Positions 1 to 9,139 of a DNA stretch of 64,000 bases are shown here, piece by piece (position 1 is the first letter of the stretch; each line of letters starts with the position of its first letter). Under the pieces are notes generated by a model. It was not told the DNA's origin. It searched no databases and was given only the letters and a program-made list of their open reading frames with translations. Origin of the DNA: Gibbsiella quercinecans (GTDB lineage Bacteria > Pseudomonadota > Gammaproteobacteria > Enterobacterales > Enterobacteriaceae); contig NZ_CP014136.1 of the NCBI RefSeq assembly GCF_002291425.1, positions 682,001 to 746,000 on the forward strand, in the 5' to 3' direction. The translations under genes were made by a program, and so were the position numbers.

Positions 1-500
1 CCGTTGCGATTCATATACTGAATCTCGGTTACCACATTGCCGTCGGCATCAAGCAACACGCGCTGGTCGCCACGGTCCTCAAGCAGCCAACCTTTGGGCA
101 ACTGGGGCCGCCAGGCGCTTACGGGCCAGTGGCTCAGCATAATGTCCGCCAGCACCTGGCTGGCCGGCGGCATATCCGGCAGCACGATGGACTGCTCGGT
201 GTGAATGCCATGTTCATCGTAAGTGATGCGGAACAGGCGGATGCCCAATGACGAAAGCCCAGCGAGCGAGAGCTGGTGTTCATCGGCATTTAACAACACC
301 AGCAACGATTGCTGCTGCCCTTTGAAGCTGCCGGTCAGCAACTGCTGTTCATTGACCGGCGGCACCATCGCCGGCGCTGGGAGGGTGACCTTAACCCCCG
401 GCTTTAGCCAGGCCTGCGGGCGGGTATTATTCGGTTTGCCGGCACAGGCAGCGAGACACAGCGAACAGAGCAGGATCATCCCTGTTGTTATTTTTTTCAT
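1..500 (-). CDS. APE-cluster lipoprotein, DUF3261-like (partial, 3' end off window)
   Basis: About 166 residues are visible; the C-terminus lies beyond the left edge. The N-terminus MKKITTGMILLCSLCLAAC is a lipoprotein signal with lipobox LAAC, so the protein should be an acylated periplasmic or outer-membrane lipoprotein. The start ATG (500-498) overlaps the stop of the MMPL exporter gene as ATGA, which indicates translational coupling. A small lipoprotein directly after the MMPL exporter is the usual arrangement in aryl polyene clusters, where it is thought to help move the polyene lipid to the outer membrane. Family assignment rests mainly on position and lipobox; by collinear order it would be apeN. 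Confidence 0.8.
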   Translation of the reverse strand, partial: MKKITTGMILLCSLCLAACAGKPNNTRPQAWLKPGVKVTLPAPAMVPPVNEQQLLTGSFKGQQQSLLVLLNADEHQLSLAGLSSLGIRLFRITYDEHGIHTEQSIVLPDMPPASQVLADIMLSHWPVSAWRPQLPKGWLLEDRGDQRVLLDADGNVVTEIQYMNRN

Positions 501-2818
501 TTCCGTTTTCCCTTTGAAGATGGCAGCGCCAAGGGCGATAACAGGAATGCGGTGAAAATACCGCTGCACAACACGATGCCAAAGCTGCTAATGGCCTGTG
601 TGCTACTGAATACCAGCATGCCCAACGTTAATAAGGTGGTGCACATCGCCAGCGTCACCGCCAATAAGGCGGTCATCGGCGTTGCGCGAGGATTGCTGAA
701 AAATAGCGTGTAATTAATGCCGATCCCCAATACCAGCACCAGCGCCAGTAAGGAAAATAGATTAAGGCTATGCCCGGTCAGCGCCAGCGCCGCCAGCCCT
801 ATCCCCAGCGACAGCACGGAAGGGATCATGCACAACAACCCCTGCCGCCACCCCATACGCGCCATATAGCTGGCAGCGATCGCCCCCAGCGCCGCCAGCA
901 GCAGCCAACTTAGCATCACGCGATAAAAGCCGAACAACCGATCAAAGGTCGCTTTACGATCGATCCACGCCACGCCCGGCACACTCTGCGCCAGTTCGCT
1001 CAGTTTATCGCTGGCTTTCACGCCGCTCACCGGCACCAACACCCCACTTTGCCCATCAGGCAGGCTCATCCAAAGCAAGTTCCACCCTTCGCTAAGCGGG
1101 CTGGCCAGCCACTGCGCCGGCGTCACCGGCATCGGCGCCACATCCGGCGGAGCAACCTCTACGCCAGCCTGTTGCAGCCGCGCTGTCACCGTCGGCGTCG
1201 CCGCAGCGATGAGCGTTGCGTCCTGTTGTTGCCGTGCCAGCGAGGCGAGCGGCAATTGGCGCCAACTATCAAGCCACTGATGCTGCCGGGCTTGCGTTAA
1301 TTTCGGCACCAGTTGTTCAAGGCGAGCCAGCGTTTGCTGCTCGCTGCTGCCATACACCATAAACCAGGTTTGATCGGCGCTTTGCCCGGTCAGCGCGGTA
1401 ATCTGCCGCTCCTGTTGCAACAGCGCCGGCGGCAGCGATTGCAACTGTGCAATATCGTCATCAATCTGTAGGCGCCACACGCCCATAATGGCAACCGCCG
1501 CCGCCAGCAACGGAACGCCAATGCGCACCATGCGGTTGCGCCGCCAGGCTAACAGCCAGCGGCCAAGCAGCGCCATTGCCGGCACCGGGCGCACCGGCAG
1601 GCCCTTAACCAGAAAGGGATACCAGCACACCACGGTTAAGCACGAGGCCGTCAGCCCCGACGCGGCGAAAACAGCTAACTGCTGCAGCCCCGGAAACGGC
1701 GCCAACACCATGATCAGATAAGCGATCGCTGCGGTGCCCAACGCCAGCAACAGCGCCGGCAACACCTTACGCAAGCTCTCCAGCGGCGCCACCTGGGCGC
1801 CATGAACCATACGCTCGGTCAGGTAATACAACGTATAGTCGGCGGAAATGCCCACAATACTCATGCTCATCACCAGCGTCATCAGATGCAATTCGCCAAA
1901 CAACGCCAGCGTGGTTACCGTACCGACAACCGCGCCGATACTCACTGACAGCAGGCAAAGCAGCAGCGGCCGCGGCGATCGAAATACCGATAACACCAGC
2001 AGCAACACACCGATCACCGTCGCGGCGCCCAGCGTGGATACATCCTTCTTGGCCTGTTGGCTGGCATAATCGCTAAATAACACGGTGCCGCGGGTCAGCA
2101 CCTCGCCTGCGGGAAACTCGGCGCGAAAGTCGCTGTTCAGCGCCGCCAGGCTGGCGACCAGTTGCTGACTTTGCGCCATATCGAACGAACTGCCGTTCAG
2201 TTCGGCATGCAGGAAATACCAGGTTTTCCCGTGCGTATCCTGCACGCTAAGCCAGCCCTGCGAAATCCCCATGCGGCTGGCGTTCTGCAGCAGCGCCAAC
2301 TGTGCGCCGCGCACCAGCAGCAGCGGATCGTGATTGATCTCCTGGCTGCTCACCCCGGCAAAGGCAGAGTAAAGCTGCGCCAACACCCAATCGGCTTGCT
2401 GTTGCCCATTATCGGCTAATCGCGCACGCGTCACGTCATCAATGAGGCCGTTGCGATGCGCAAAGGCAAACTGCCCCCAGCGCTGTTGCCAAGCCGCATC
2501 GACAGGGCCACTGACCCGTTGCAGCGCGCCGAGACGCTGTAAATGCTCATGCCACCATTGCGCCACCCGCGGATCAGCCTCCTCCCCGGCAGAAACCAAC
2601 CACATGAGTTGGCGATCCAGCCGTGTCATAAACCCCTGCTGTAGCGCCGGCGGGATACTGCCCATGGCCTGTTTCGGCAATAAGGCTAATACGCTGTTGT
2701 TGATGCGGGCATGAGGCAACTGTTGCGCCAATAAGGCAACGCATGCCAAACAACACAGCCCCCACAGCATGGCGTAGCGCCGCCAACGTTTAGAACTCAA
2801 AACGCTTTCGCTCTTCAT
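497..2818 (-). CDS. MMPL/RND-family exporter of the aryl polyene cluster
   Basis: A 773-residue polytopic membrane protein with the duplicated MMPL layout: one N-terminal membrane segment (about residues 17-33), a periplasmic domain, a block of membrane helices around 255-410, a second periplasmic domain, and a final helix block around 630-765. Motifs such as GISADYTLYYLTER and GIGINYTLFF are the conserved mid-helix sequences of this family. It probably exports the aryl polyene lipid from the inner membrane. The ATG at 2818 is used because the preceding GTG (2821) has no better ribosome site; either way the gene overlaps the end of the LolA-like gene by about 30 bases. By collinear order it would be apeM. 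Confidence 0.87.
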   Translation of the reverse strand: MKSESVLSSKRWRRYAMLWGLCCLACVALLAQQLPHARINNSVLALLPKQAMGSIPPALQQGFMTRLDRQLMWLVSAGEEADPRVAQWWHEHLQRLGALQRVSGPVDAAWQQRWGQFAFAHRNGLIDDVTRARLADNGQQQADWVLAQLYSAFAGVSSQEINHDPLLLVRGAQLALLQNASRMGISQGWLSVQDTHGKTWYFLHAELNGSSFDMAQSQQLVASLAALNSDFRAEFPAGEVLTRGTVLFSDYASQQAKKDVSTLGAATVIGVLLLVLSVFRSPRPLLLCLLSVSIGAVVGTVTTLALFGELHLMTLVMSMSIVGISADYTLYYLTERMVHGAQVAPLESLRKVLPALLLALGTAAIAYLIMVLAPFPGLQQLAVFAASGLTASCLTVVCWYPFLVKGLPVRPVPAMALLGRWLLAWRRNRMVRIGVPLLAAAVAIMGVWRLQIDDDIAQLQSLPPALLQQERQITALTGQSADQTWFMVYGSSEQQTLARLEQLVPKLTQARQHQWLDSWRQLPLASLARQQQDATLIAAATPTVTARLQQAGVEVAPPDVAPMPVTPAQWLASPLSEGWNLLWMSLPDGQSGVLVPVSGVKASDKLSELAQSVPGVAWIDRKATFDRLFGFYRVMLSWLLLAALGAIAASYMARMGWRQGLLCMIPSVLSLGIGLAALALTGHSLNLFSLLALVLVLGIGINYTLFFSNPRATPMTALLAVTLAMCTTLLTLGMLVFSSTQAISSFGIVLCSGIFTAFLLSPLALPSSKGKRK

Positions 2819-3395
2819 CACTTAAAACCTGTGGCGTGATTCGCTGGTTAGACAGTGCAATGCGCGTCCGGTCGCCCTGCCGATCATTGAGATCTATCCC
2901 CTCCAGAAACTCGCCGCCGTTGAGCGTAATGTCGTTGAATAATTTATCCAGCGGGCTACTGATGGGGGTAAGCACTAATCGCCAGCGTTGGTTGCCGAGA
3001 TCGCTAAAACTGAGGGTGAAATTCTGCTCCAGCACCTTGCGATCGGCCTGGAACAGCGCGCGCAACAAGTGATTGAACTGAAACATTTGCGGATTACTAT
3101 CAGCGGTCACCACCTGGGGCGGCTGCCCATTCATCACTTGCACCATGCGCCGCTCGTCCAGCACCAAAGTGAGGGGAAAAGGCACGGCCTGATGCCACCA
3201 CAACCCTTTATCCTGCGCAATCAGCATTGAACCGCTGGACTTCAGCGGCCGCGCCATGCCTTTGATTTCGCGCTGTTGAGTAAAATCGGCGCGCACCACC
3301 GGCTGGTGACTAAAGCGTTGCTGTAATGCTTCCAGAGTGACGGCCTGTACGCTGCCGCACATGAGCGCCAGTAAGGCAAACAAGATAGATTTCAT
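2790..3395 (-). CDS. LolA-like outer-membrane lipoprotein carrier of the APE cluster
   Basis: A 201-residue protein with a cleavable signal peptide (MKSILFALLALMCGSVQA). The mature part resembles the LolA/LolB fold: an early TLEALQQRFSHQPVVRADFTQ segment, FxQ-type strands, and a hydrophobic core suited to holding an acyl chain. It is a cluster-specific paralogue rather than the housekeeping lolA, and probably shuttles the lipid-linked polyene across the periplasm together with the MMPL exporter and lipoprotein genes that follow. Its start overlaps the stop of the thioesterase gene by four bases (ATGA). By collinear order it would be apeL. Confidence 0.85.
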   Translation of the reverse strand: MKSILFALLALMCGSVQAVTLEALQQRFSHQPVVRADFTQQREIKGMARPLKSSGSMLIAQDKGLWWHQAVPFPLTLVLDERRMVQVMNGQPPQVVTADSNPQMFQFNHLLRALFQADRKVLEQNFTLSFSDLGNQRWRLVLTPISSPLDKLFNDITLNGGEFLEGIDLNDRQGDRTRIALSNQRITPQVLSDEERKRFEF

Positions 3396-3814
3396 CGGGC
3401 GACTCCCAAACGATCCAGCAAAATCGCGGGGGAAACGAAGCTCAACGCCCGTTCGCCTTCCCGCACGGCGACCTGCACGGTGTAACCGGTGGTGGTGCGT
3501 TGCCCGCTTTCCACATCAAAAATCGCATAGCCGATGCGCAGCCGGTTCTCATACTCTTCAATGGTGGCGCGAACCCGGATATGCTGCTCATACGTCAGGG
3601 GAAGGCGATATTTGACCCGGGTGTCGACAACCGGCCAGACGTAACCCGAGGCTTTCATTTCCCGGTAGCCGTAGTTGAACTTGCCGAGTAAGGCTTCGCG
3701 CGCAACCTCAAAAAAACGAAAATAGTGGCCGTGCCACACCACCCCCATGGGATCGCAATCGTGAAACGATACGATCAGTTCTATTTCATGGCTCAGTCGA
3801 GCTTCATTAACCAC
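3392..3814 (-). CDS. apeK: Acyl-CoA/ACP thioesterase, 4HBT hotdog family
   Basis: A 140-residue single hotdog domain. The segment FHDCDPMGVVWHGHYFRFF (residues 17-35) is the 4-hydroxybenzoyl-CoA thioesterase/YbgC signature with the catalytic acidic residue near Asp21. In aryl polyene assembly this enzyme is thought to release or proofread acyl chains on the carrier proteins. The start is GTG at 3814, overlapping the TAG stop of the preceding glycosyltransferase-acyltransferase gene as TAGTG, with a GGGGGAAT ribosome site directly upstream. Gene symbol assigned by domain and cluster position. Confidence 0.85.
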   Translation of the reverse strand: MVNEARLSHEIELIVSFHDCDPMGVVWHGHYFRFFEVAREALLGKFNYGYREMKASGYVWPVVDTRVKYRLPLTYEQHIRVRATIEEYENRLRIGYAIFDVESGQRTTTGYTVQVAVREGERALSFVSPAILLDRLGVAR

Positions 3815-5523
3815 TATTCCCCCTTGTCCCTGGTTGGCTCTGCCGCAGGCAAACGCCAGAAATCAAAAAAATTAAACCAGTCCAGCGGCGCTTTCAGCGC
3901 GTAATGCGCCAGCCGCGCGGCATAGCGATCAACAACCGCCTGCAGAGCCTGTTGGCGTGTCGCTCTCGGCAACAGAATGGGATCGGCGAAACGTTCGCAA
4001 TAGACCCGCAGCCGCGCATTCTCGCGCAAGGCAAACATCAGCAAAACCGGGCAGCGTAACGCTGCCGCCAGCAAAAACGGCCCTTGCGGGAAAGGCGCTT
4101 CGCGCCCAAGAAACGGACTCCAGACCACCCGGCGCTCACCACCACGCTGGCGGTTAACCGCCGTGCGGTCGGCGACGATCGCCACCCATTCGCCGGCATC
4201 CAGCTTTTGCTGCAATAACATCGCGGTATCCGGGCCAATATCGCTGACCGGGATTAAATTGATCCCAGACTGCGCAGAGATACTTTCCATTACCCGCTTA
4301 AAGCGTTGCGCATTGTCGGTAAACACCAGCGCATTAATGACCGGCCCCTGCACCTGGCTGGCCATCGCCCGGCAAACTTCGATATCACCAAGATGGGATG
4401 CCAGAATCAGTTGGCCCTGATGGCTGCCGGCTTCAACCACCGCGCCGGAGCCGGGGGCAAAATCAATGTCCTGGCCCCAACGCAGATCGCCACGCCAGCT
4501 GGCGACCTTATCCAGCATCGCATGGCCAAAACGTAAAAAGTGGCGGTAACTGTTCAACGGGGCCGGCAGCGCGATAGCCTGTTGTTGCGCATAGGCTTTC
4601 ACCTGGCGCAGCCAGGCCTGGGAAGCCCGGCGTTGTACCGTGCCGCTTAGCCAATAAAATGCAATAACCCCCCGGAGCAACACGCTGAACACGTTACGCC
4701 CCAGGCACTGATAGACCGCCAGCATAAAACGCATGCCGGCGAGCCCTTTGCGCTCATTGGTAGCAGACCAGTGCAGGCGACGGCGCCGTTGCAACAACCG
4801 CGGGATACGCGGCAACGCCCCGAAAAACAGCCGGGTGTGCATCCAGGAAATGCGCAGATTGTCGCGCACGGCATCAAAATGGGAGAGCCCGTCAGGAGGG
4901 TATGTTACGCGGGTATCGACAAAGCGGCTGGGGGTGCCCTGCCAATACAAACGCACCATGATCTCGGTATCAAAATCCATGCGTTTGCCGATATTGCGCT
5001 GCGACGTCAAGCGCAGCGTCTCGGCCAATGGGTACACGCGAAAGCCACACATGCTGTCTTTCAGGGAAAATGAGAGCGTCTCAATCCACACCCAGACGTG
5101 CGTCACATAGCGCCCATACAGGCGAGAACGCGGCACCGAACGATCGTACAATGGCCGGCCCGAAATCAACTGATGGGGAAAGTGGCGCGCTTCAGCCAGC
5201 ATGCGCGGTATGTCTTCAATTTGGTGCTGGCCATCGGCATCGACCTGCAGCGCATGTGTGAAACCCGCGCCCACAGCGGCTTCCAACCCACGAATAACGG
5301 CCGCCCCTTTACCGCTATTACACGCCAACCGCACCAACGTAACGGCATCATACTGGCTTGCCAGCGCGGCTAACTGGGTTTGAGTAGCGGCGTCACTGCC
5401 ATCGTCAATGATGAATACGGGCAGCCCAAACGGCATAAGCCGTGCCAGAACCTGGCCGATCATGGCGCCATGGTTGTAGCATGGGATCACCACACAGGGC
5501 GCGAATGCTGCCTTTACTGACAT
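3814..5523 (-). CDS. Bifunctional family 2 glycosyltransferase / LpxL-like acyltransferase
   Basis: A 569-residue two-domain protein. Residues about 8-235 form a GT2 glycosyltransferase: CVVIPCYNHG nucleotide-sugar strand, FIIDDGSD, and the metal-binding ALQVDADGQH. Residues about 270-555 resemble the lipid A acyltransferase family (HtrB/LpxL): ILASHLGDIEV with the catalytic His, then VAIVADRTAV and a PFPQGPFLLAAALRCPV segment. Such GT2-acyltransferase fusions are typical of aryl polyene clusters and are thought to build the lipid or sugar anchor. Start ATG at 5523 overlaps the end of the dehydratase gene by 10 bases. By collinear order it would be apeJ. Confidence 0.88.
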   Translation of the reverse strand: MSVKAAFAPCVVIPCYNHGAMIGQVLARLMPFGLPVFIIDDGSDAATQTQLAALASQYDAVTLVRLACNSGKGAAVIRGLEAAVGAGFTHALQVDADGQHQIEDIPRMLAEARHFPHQLISGRPLYDRSVPRSRLYGRYVTHVWVWIETLSFSLKDSMCGFRVYPLAETLRLTSQRNIGKRMDFDTEIMVRLYWQGTPSRFVDTRVTYPPDGLSHFDAVRDNLRISWMHTRLFFGALPRIPRLLQRRRRLHWSATNERKGLAGMRFMLAVYQCLGRNVFSVLLRGVIAFYWLSGTVQRRASQAWLRQVKAYAQQQAIALPAPLNSYRHFLRFGHAMLDKVASWRGDLRWGQDIDFAPGSGAVVEAGSHQGQLILASHLGDIEVCRAMASQVQGPVINALVFTDNAQRFKRVMESISAQSGINLIPVSDIGPDTAMLLQQKLDAGEWVAIVADRTAVNRQRGGERRVVWSPFLGREAPFPQGPFLLAAALRCPVLLMFALRENARLRVYCERFADPILLPRATRQQALQAVVDRYAARLAHYALKAPLDWFNFFDFWRLPAAEPTRDKGE

Positions 5524-5864
5524 AGGTTAATCTTCCCGCTGCTGGCCGTTTTTTCCGTCTCGCCTTCGGCCAGGCTATAGGTAAAGGCCAACAGCTGTTT
5601 CTCAGGCTGCCATGTCAACGTTAAACGCAGAATTTTGCCCGGCACGATAGGATGTTGGAACTTAATATTATCGACCCGATTAAACCGCCACCCGTTAGCC
5701 AACAACTGGCAGCCGTAGTGCATCACCCACTCCAATTGCGCCACGCCGGGTAATAAGGGTTGGCCGGGAAAATGGCCGCGGAACCAGAACAGCTCGGGCT
5801 CCACTTTTAACAGCAGTTGAGCCTGATGGCCTTCAAGCTGTTTGGCTAATTCAACGGGCAGCAT
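5514..5864 (-). CDS. apeI: 3-hydroxyacyl-ACP dehydratase (hotdog) of APE synthesis
   Basis: A 116-residue FabZ/FabA-like hotdog protein. FRGHFPGQPLLPGVAQLEWV carries the HFPGxPLLPG motif with the dehydratase His and a downstream acidic residue. It dehydrates 3-hydroxyacyl-ACP during each polyene elongation cycle; in the characterised Xenorhabdus system it works with a second dehydratase (ApeP), which would lie beyond the left edge here. The open frame extends upstream to 5981, but ATG at 5864 has a CAGGAG ribosome site eight bases away and gives a normal-sized protein. It overlaps the end of the ligase gene by 14 bases. Confidence 0.87.
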   Translation of the reverse strand: MLPVELAKQLEGHQAQLLLKVEPELFWFRGHFPGQPLLPGVAQLEWVMHYGCQLLANGWRFNRVDNIKFQHPIVPGKILRLTLTWQPEKQLLAFTYSLAEGETEKTASSGKINLCQ

Positions 5865-7203
5865 AAAATAACTCCTGTATCTGCGGCCAGGCACGTTTGC
5901 TCTGGCTGTTGTGCGGAATAACGTCAACCACGCGCCAGAAACGCGGTAACGCGACAGGCTCCAGCCACTTGAGCAATTCATGGCGCCACTGATATTTCAG
6001 TTGGCCCAGCTCCGCCGGTTGAACCGCCGGATCCAGCACCAGCACAACGCCGATGCTACTGCGTTCTGGGCGCACGACCTGCAGCGCCGCAGCATCAACA
6101 ATCTCCGGCAAGGCCAACAGGCGGCGCTCAATTTCGCTCAGCGAGATACGCTTTTCTTCAATTTTGACGATACGATCGTGCCGCCCACAGATACGAACGC
6201 CGCCGCAGGCCGTGATCACCAGTTTGTCGTCCAGCTTTAAACCTTCCGGGACGGGGATGATCGCAGAACGCGCCCACCAGTGATCCTGTTCGTCACGGCG
6301 CAGCGTCACGCCGGAGAACAAACGCCAGGTTTGCTCATCGCGCTCACGGCTGCGCCAGGCCAGCACACCGGTTTCAGTGCTGCCATAGATTTCATCCACC
6401 GCGCGGCCAAACCACCGCATGCTGTTTTGCGCGTGCTCCCACGGCAACACGCCACCGGCAGAGACGATCAGTTGACACGGTGGCGCCGGCAGGTGCAGAT
6501 CGAGACGGCGTAAAAATGCCGGGCTACTGATCAAGGCATAACGCCCCGCTTGCCGTTGGCAGACCAACTGTTCGCTATACAGTATTTGGCGGCAGTTGAA
6601 ACTCAGCCCCATCGACATGGGCAACCAGATGCAAAAGGTCAGGCCATACAGATGCTGATGGGTCACCGAGGCCAATACATGGCACCCCCGCAGGCGTTCA
6701 CCCCAGTGCGCGGCCAACCAGCGTGCCTCTTCATCCAGACAGCGAATGGGCTTGCTGACTTGACGGGGTTTCCCGGTGGAGCCGGAGGTAAACAGTATGA
6801 CGCGGGCATGCGGATTGATTTCAGGCAATGGCCCACAGGACGCGCCCGGCACATCGTCAGGCACGGCCAGCACCGGGCAAGACAGCGCCAGCTCGGCATC
6901 CGTGATTAATCCATCGAAGGTATCCGCCTGCTCCTGTAACAGGGATTGGCGACAGTGGCCTGGGATCACCGGCGTTTTGCCCGCGTGCAGCACCGCCAGC
7001 AGCGCGACGGTAAAACGGTAACTATCTTCAAAACACAGTGCCCAATGCTGCTGGGGTAACGCGTGCAACTGCTGCCATAGCCCCCACACCTGCCGACGCA
7101 GATCCGCACGGGAAAACTGGCGTTGCCCTTCGCAGGCCACCAGACGTTCCGGCCACGCTTGCTGTAACCATTGCGCGACGCCGCGTGTCAACACCGGTTG
7201 CAT
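5851..7203 (-). CDS. apeH: AMP-dependent acyl-ACP ligase
   Basis: A member of the ANL adenylating superfamily, 450 residues from the chosen ATG. The P-loop VILFTSGSTGKPRQVSK, the EIYGSTETG motif and the RHDRIVKIEEKRISLSEIE hinge/C-domain are all visible. In the characterised aryl polyene pathway this enzyme activates the aromatic starter acid and loads it on the carrier protein. ATG at 7203 follows GAGGG eight bases upstream; an in-frame start at 7236 would overlap the previous gene by 49 bases and looks less likely. Confidence 0.87.
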   Translation of the reverse strand: MQPVLTRGVAQWLQQAWPERLVACEGQRQFSRADLRRQVWGLWQQLHALPQQHWALCFEDSYRFTVALLAVLHAGKTPVIPGHCRQSLLQEQADTFDGLITDAELALSCPVLAVPDDVPGASCGPLPEINPHARVILFTSGSTGKPRQVSKPIRCLDEEARWLAAHWGERLRGCHVLASVTHQHLYGLTFCIWLPMSMGLSFNCRQILYSEQLVCQRQAGRYALISSPAFLRRLDLHLPAPPCQLIVSAGGVLPWEHAQNSMRWFGRAVDEIYGSTETGVLAWRSRERDEQTWRLFSGVTLRRDEQDHWWARSAIIPVPEGLKLDDKLVITACGGVRICGRHDRIVKIEEKRISLSEIERRLLALPEIVDAAALQVVRPERSSIGVVLVLDPAVQPAELGQLKYQWRHELLKWLEPVALPRFWRVVDVIPHNSQSKRAWPQIQELFYAAR

Positions 7204-7769
7204 GCCGCCGCCCTCAGCCGCCGGCGGATTAACCATTCGCCCGCCATCAATAAGCCCATCAGCAAGTAGCTAATCATGCCGTTCCACCATGTCCACCAGA
7301 GTAAATTTCCCGCCAGGCAGGTCGCGGCCGCCACGCTGCCGTTTACAATGAAAAAAACGCACCAAACCCGCGTCACCCACCGGGTATATGCCACCGCCGC
7401 TGGCGGTAAGGTGTTTTCGCGCAAACGGGCAAGGCGCTCAACCAACGGCATCGCGCTCCAAAGCGAGGCGCCAAACAGCGCCAGCATGACCACGTTGACC
7501 GCCACCGGGTACCATAACAGCAGGTGATAATTCCCCAATAGCAGACTGGCCGAGCACAAACCGACGCCCACGGCGGCCAGCCATTTGGCCGTACCTGGCA
7601 GCGTGCCGTTCTGCTGCCATAGCGAAAAAAAACGCAGCGCAAACAACAAGCCAAGCAGCGGCAACAACCAGCGATACTGTGCATATGACAGGCTTAGCCA
7701 GATCAACGGCGGCCATGCCAGCAACCCAACCCAGCCCGCCGCGCGTAAAAAACCTTGAACCCTTTGCAT
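7188..7769 (-). CDS. APE-cluster integral membrane protein (COG4648-like)
   Basis: A 193-residue hydrophobic protein with about five to six membrane segments (for example WVGLLAWPPLIWLSLSYA and NVVMLALFGASLWSA) and no catalytic motif that I recognise. Small membrane proteins of this kind sit between the carrier proteins and the ligase in aryl polyene clusters; the function is not known. The start ATG has an AAGGCTG site upstream. Its 3' end overlaps the ligase start by 16 bases, so it belongs to the operon. By collinear order it would be apeG. Confidence 0.75.
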   Translation of the reverse strand: MQRVQGFLRAAGWVGLLAWPPLIWLSLSYAQYRWLLPLLGLLFALRFFSLWQQNGTLPGTAKWLAAVGVGLCSASLLLGNYHLLLWYPVAVNVVMLALFGASLWSAMPLVERLARLRENTLPPAAVAYTRWVTRVWCVFFIVNGSVAAATCLAGNLLWWTWWNGMISYLLMGLLMAGEWLIRRRLRAAACNRC

Positions 7770-7790
7770 CAGCCTTGGTGACCTGTACGC

Positions 7791-8039
7791 TTAATCCGCC
7801 TGCAGCAACTGCTCAACGGCATTCACCACATCCTGTACCGTACGCACCGTCTTAAACGTTTCCGGTGAAATTTTGCGGCCAATACGCTTTTGCAGATGCA
7901 CGACCATGTCCACAGCGTCAATACTGTCGAGCTCCAGATCTTCATACAGCCGCGCTTCCGGCTTGATATCATTCACATCGACTTCAAACAGTTTGACCAG
8001 CAGCCCGGAGATTTCCTGATAAATTTCGTTCTTATCCAT
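7791..8039 (-). CDS. apeF: Acyl carrier protein
   Basis: An 82-residue acyl carrier protein. The phosphopantetheine attachment motif is YEDLELDSIDAVDMVVHLQ, with the modified serine in LDSID. It carries the growing aryl polyene between the elongation enzymes. The open frame continues upstream to 8135 but ATG at 8039 gives the canonical length; an adjacent ATG at 8042 is also possible. One of two carrier proteins encoded in tandem, as in the characterised pathway where they have separate roles. Which is ApeE and which is ApeF is assigned by gene order only. Confidence 0.85.
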   Translation of the reverse strand: MDKNEIYQEISGLLVKLFEVDVNDIKPEARLYEDLELDSIDAVDMVVHLQKRIGRKISPETFKTVRTVQDVVNAVEQLLQAD

Positions 8040-8067
8040 CATTGACTCGTTTTGATATATCAGGCAC

Positions 8068-8325
8068 TCACGCGCGCTGAGCGTTGATGAAGGCGGTGAG
8101 CGTAGCCACCGAGAAAAAATGCTGACGCATTTCATTACTCTCTGCCGAGAGCATCACGCCATAGCGATTTTTCACCGCCAGCCCCAGTTCCAGGGCATCA
8201 ATAGAATCCAGACCCAACCCATCGCCAAACAAAGGGGCGTTGGTGTCAATGTCGTCTACGCAGACCTCTTCCAGGTTCAAGGCGTCGATAATCATTTGCT
8301 TTATTTCAAGGGATAATTCGTCCAT
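8068..8325 (-). CDS. apeE: Acyl carrier protein
   Basis: An 85-residue acyl carrier protein with the attachment motif GLGLDSIDALELGLAV; the serine in LDSID would receive phosphopantetheine. It lies 28 bases before the second carrier protein gene and 19 bases after the acyltransferase stop. The two carriers differ clearly in sequence outside the motif, which fits different partners rather than a recent duplication. Symbol by gene order. Confidence 0.85.
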   Translation of the reverse strand: MDELSLEIKQMIIDALNLEEVCVDDIDTNAPLFGDGLGLDSIDALELGLAVKNRYGVMLSAESNEMRQHFFSVATLTAFINAQRA

Positions 8326-8344
8326 ATATATTTCTCAGAAGTTA

Positions 8345-9139
8345 TCAATGCTCTGGTGTTAAAGCATGTTGCAAAAAACGATTCAGACGGCGTGCCGCTA
8401 GCGGTAGCGCATCATGACTGGTGATAAATGAAGCACTACTGACGCGCTGCGTCACCGTGAGGGTAAAAAGCGGTTTCTCATTCGGGATCTGATACCAGCG
8501 GCTATGTTTGCCCAGCGTTTGTTGGCTGCAGCGAATGTGCACAACACGCAGATCGCAGCCGCAGCGGACGGCAATATTCGCCGCACCGCGCTGCAATGCC
8601 AAGGGTTGCCCCGGCCGGGTACGGGTGCCTTCCGGGAAAATCAGGATCACATCCCCCTGCGCCAACCGCTGCCGGCAAGCAGGCAACAGCGAGTCAGCCT
8701 GGCTATTAATCAGATAATCCGCAGCACGGATCACGCCGCGGAAGAAGATATTCCTTTGCAAATCGGCTTTTACCAAACAGTCGACTTCAGGCATAACCGA
8801 TGCCAGCAATACGTAGTCAATCAGGGTAGGATGATTGGCCACCACCAGGCAGCCCCGTTCCCGCTGCAGCGTCTCCAGCCCTTCAATACGGTAATCCAGT
8901 ACGCCAGTCGCCCGGGCGCAAGACAAAAAGAAGCGAAAACTGGTGGCAATGCTGCGCCTGGCCTGTTGGCGCCGTTTACGCTTATCAGGTTGCACCACGC
9001 GCAGCAGATTCATCCACCCCAGCGAAAGCCAAAGCCCGCCCAAGGCAAACAAGATAAAACAGCAGCCGGTCATCACCAGCCGCCACATGCGATTCAGGTA
9101 CGGGAAAATACCCGCCGTAAGTGAAAACGGCTTAACCAT
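8345..9139 (-). CDS. 1-acylglycerol-3-phosphate-type (PlsC-like) acyltransferase
   Basis: A 264-residue membrane-anchored acyltransferase. There is an N-terminal hydrophobic segment (about residues 15-40), then VVANHPTLIDYVLLAS with a catalytic HxxxxD (HPTLID) and IFPEGTRTRPGQP as the second substrate motif. It probably acylates an intermediate of the polyene lipid anchor. The ATG at 9139 is chosen because the protein aligns with family starts there and an upstream in-frame extension (to 9379) lies inside the coding part of the neighbouring ketosynthase-like gene. It overlaps that gene by eight bases. By collinear order it would be apeD. Confidence 0.85.
   Translation of the reverse strand: MVKPFSLTAGIFPYLNRMWRLVMTGCCFILFALGGLWLSLGWMNLLRVVQPDKRKRRQQARRSIATSFRFFLSCARATGVLDYRIEGLETLQRERGCLVVANHPTLIDYVLLASVMPEVDCLVKADLQRNIFFRGVIRAADYLINSQADSLLPACRQRLAQGDVILIFPEGTRTRPGQPLALQRGAANIAVRCGCDLRVVHIRCSQQTLGKHSRWYQIPNEKPLFTLTVTQRVSSASFITSHDALPLAARRLNRFLQHALTPEH

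Noticed and set aside
8504-9124. 206-codon plus-strand frame inside the APE cluster
   Set aside because: It lies opposite the acyltransferase gene, whose HPTLID and PEGTR motifs are clear.
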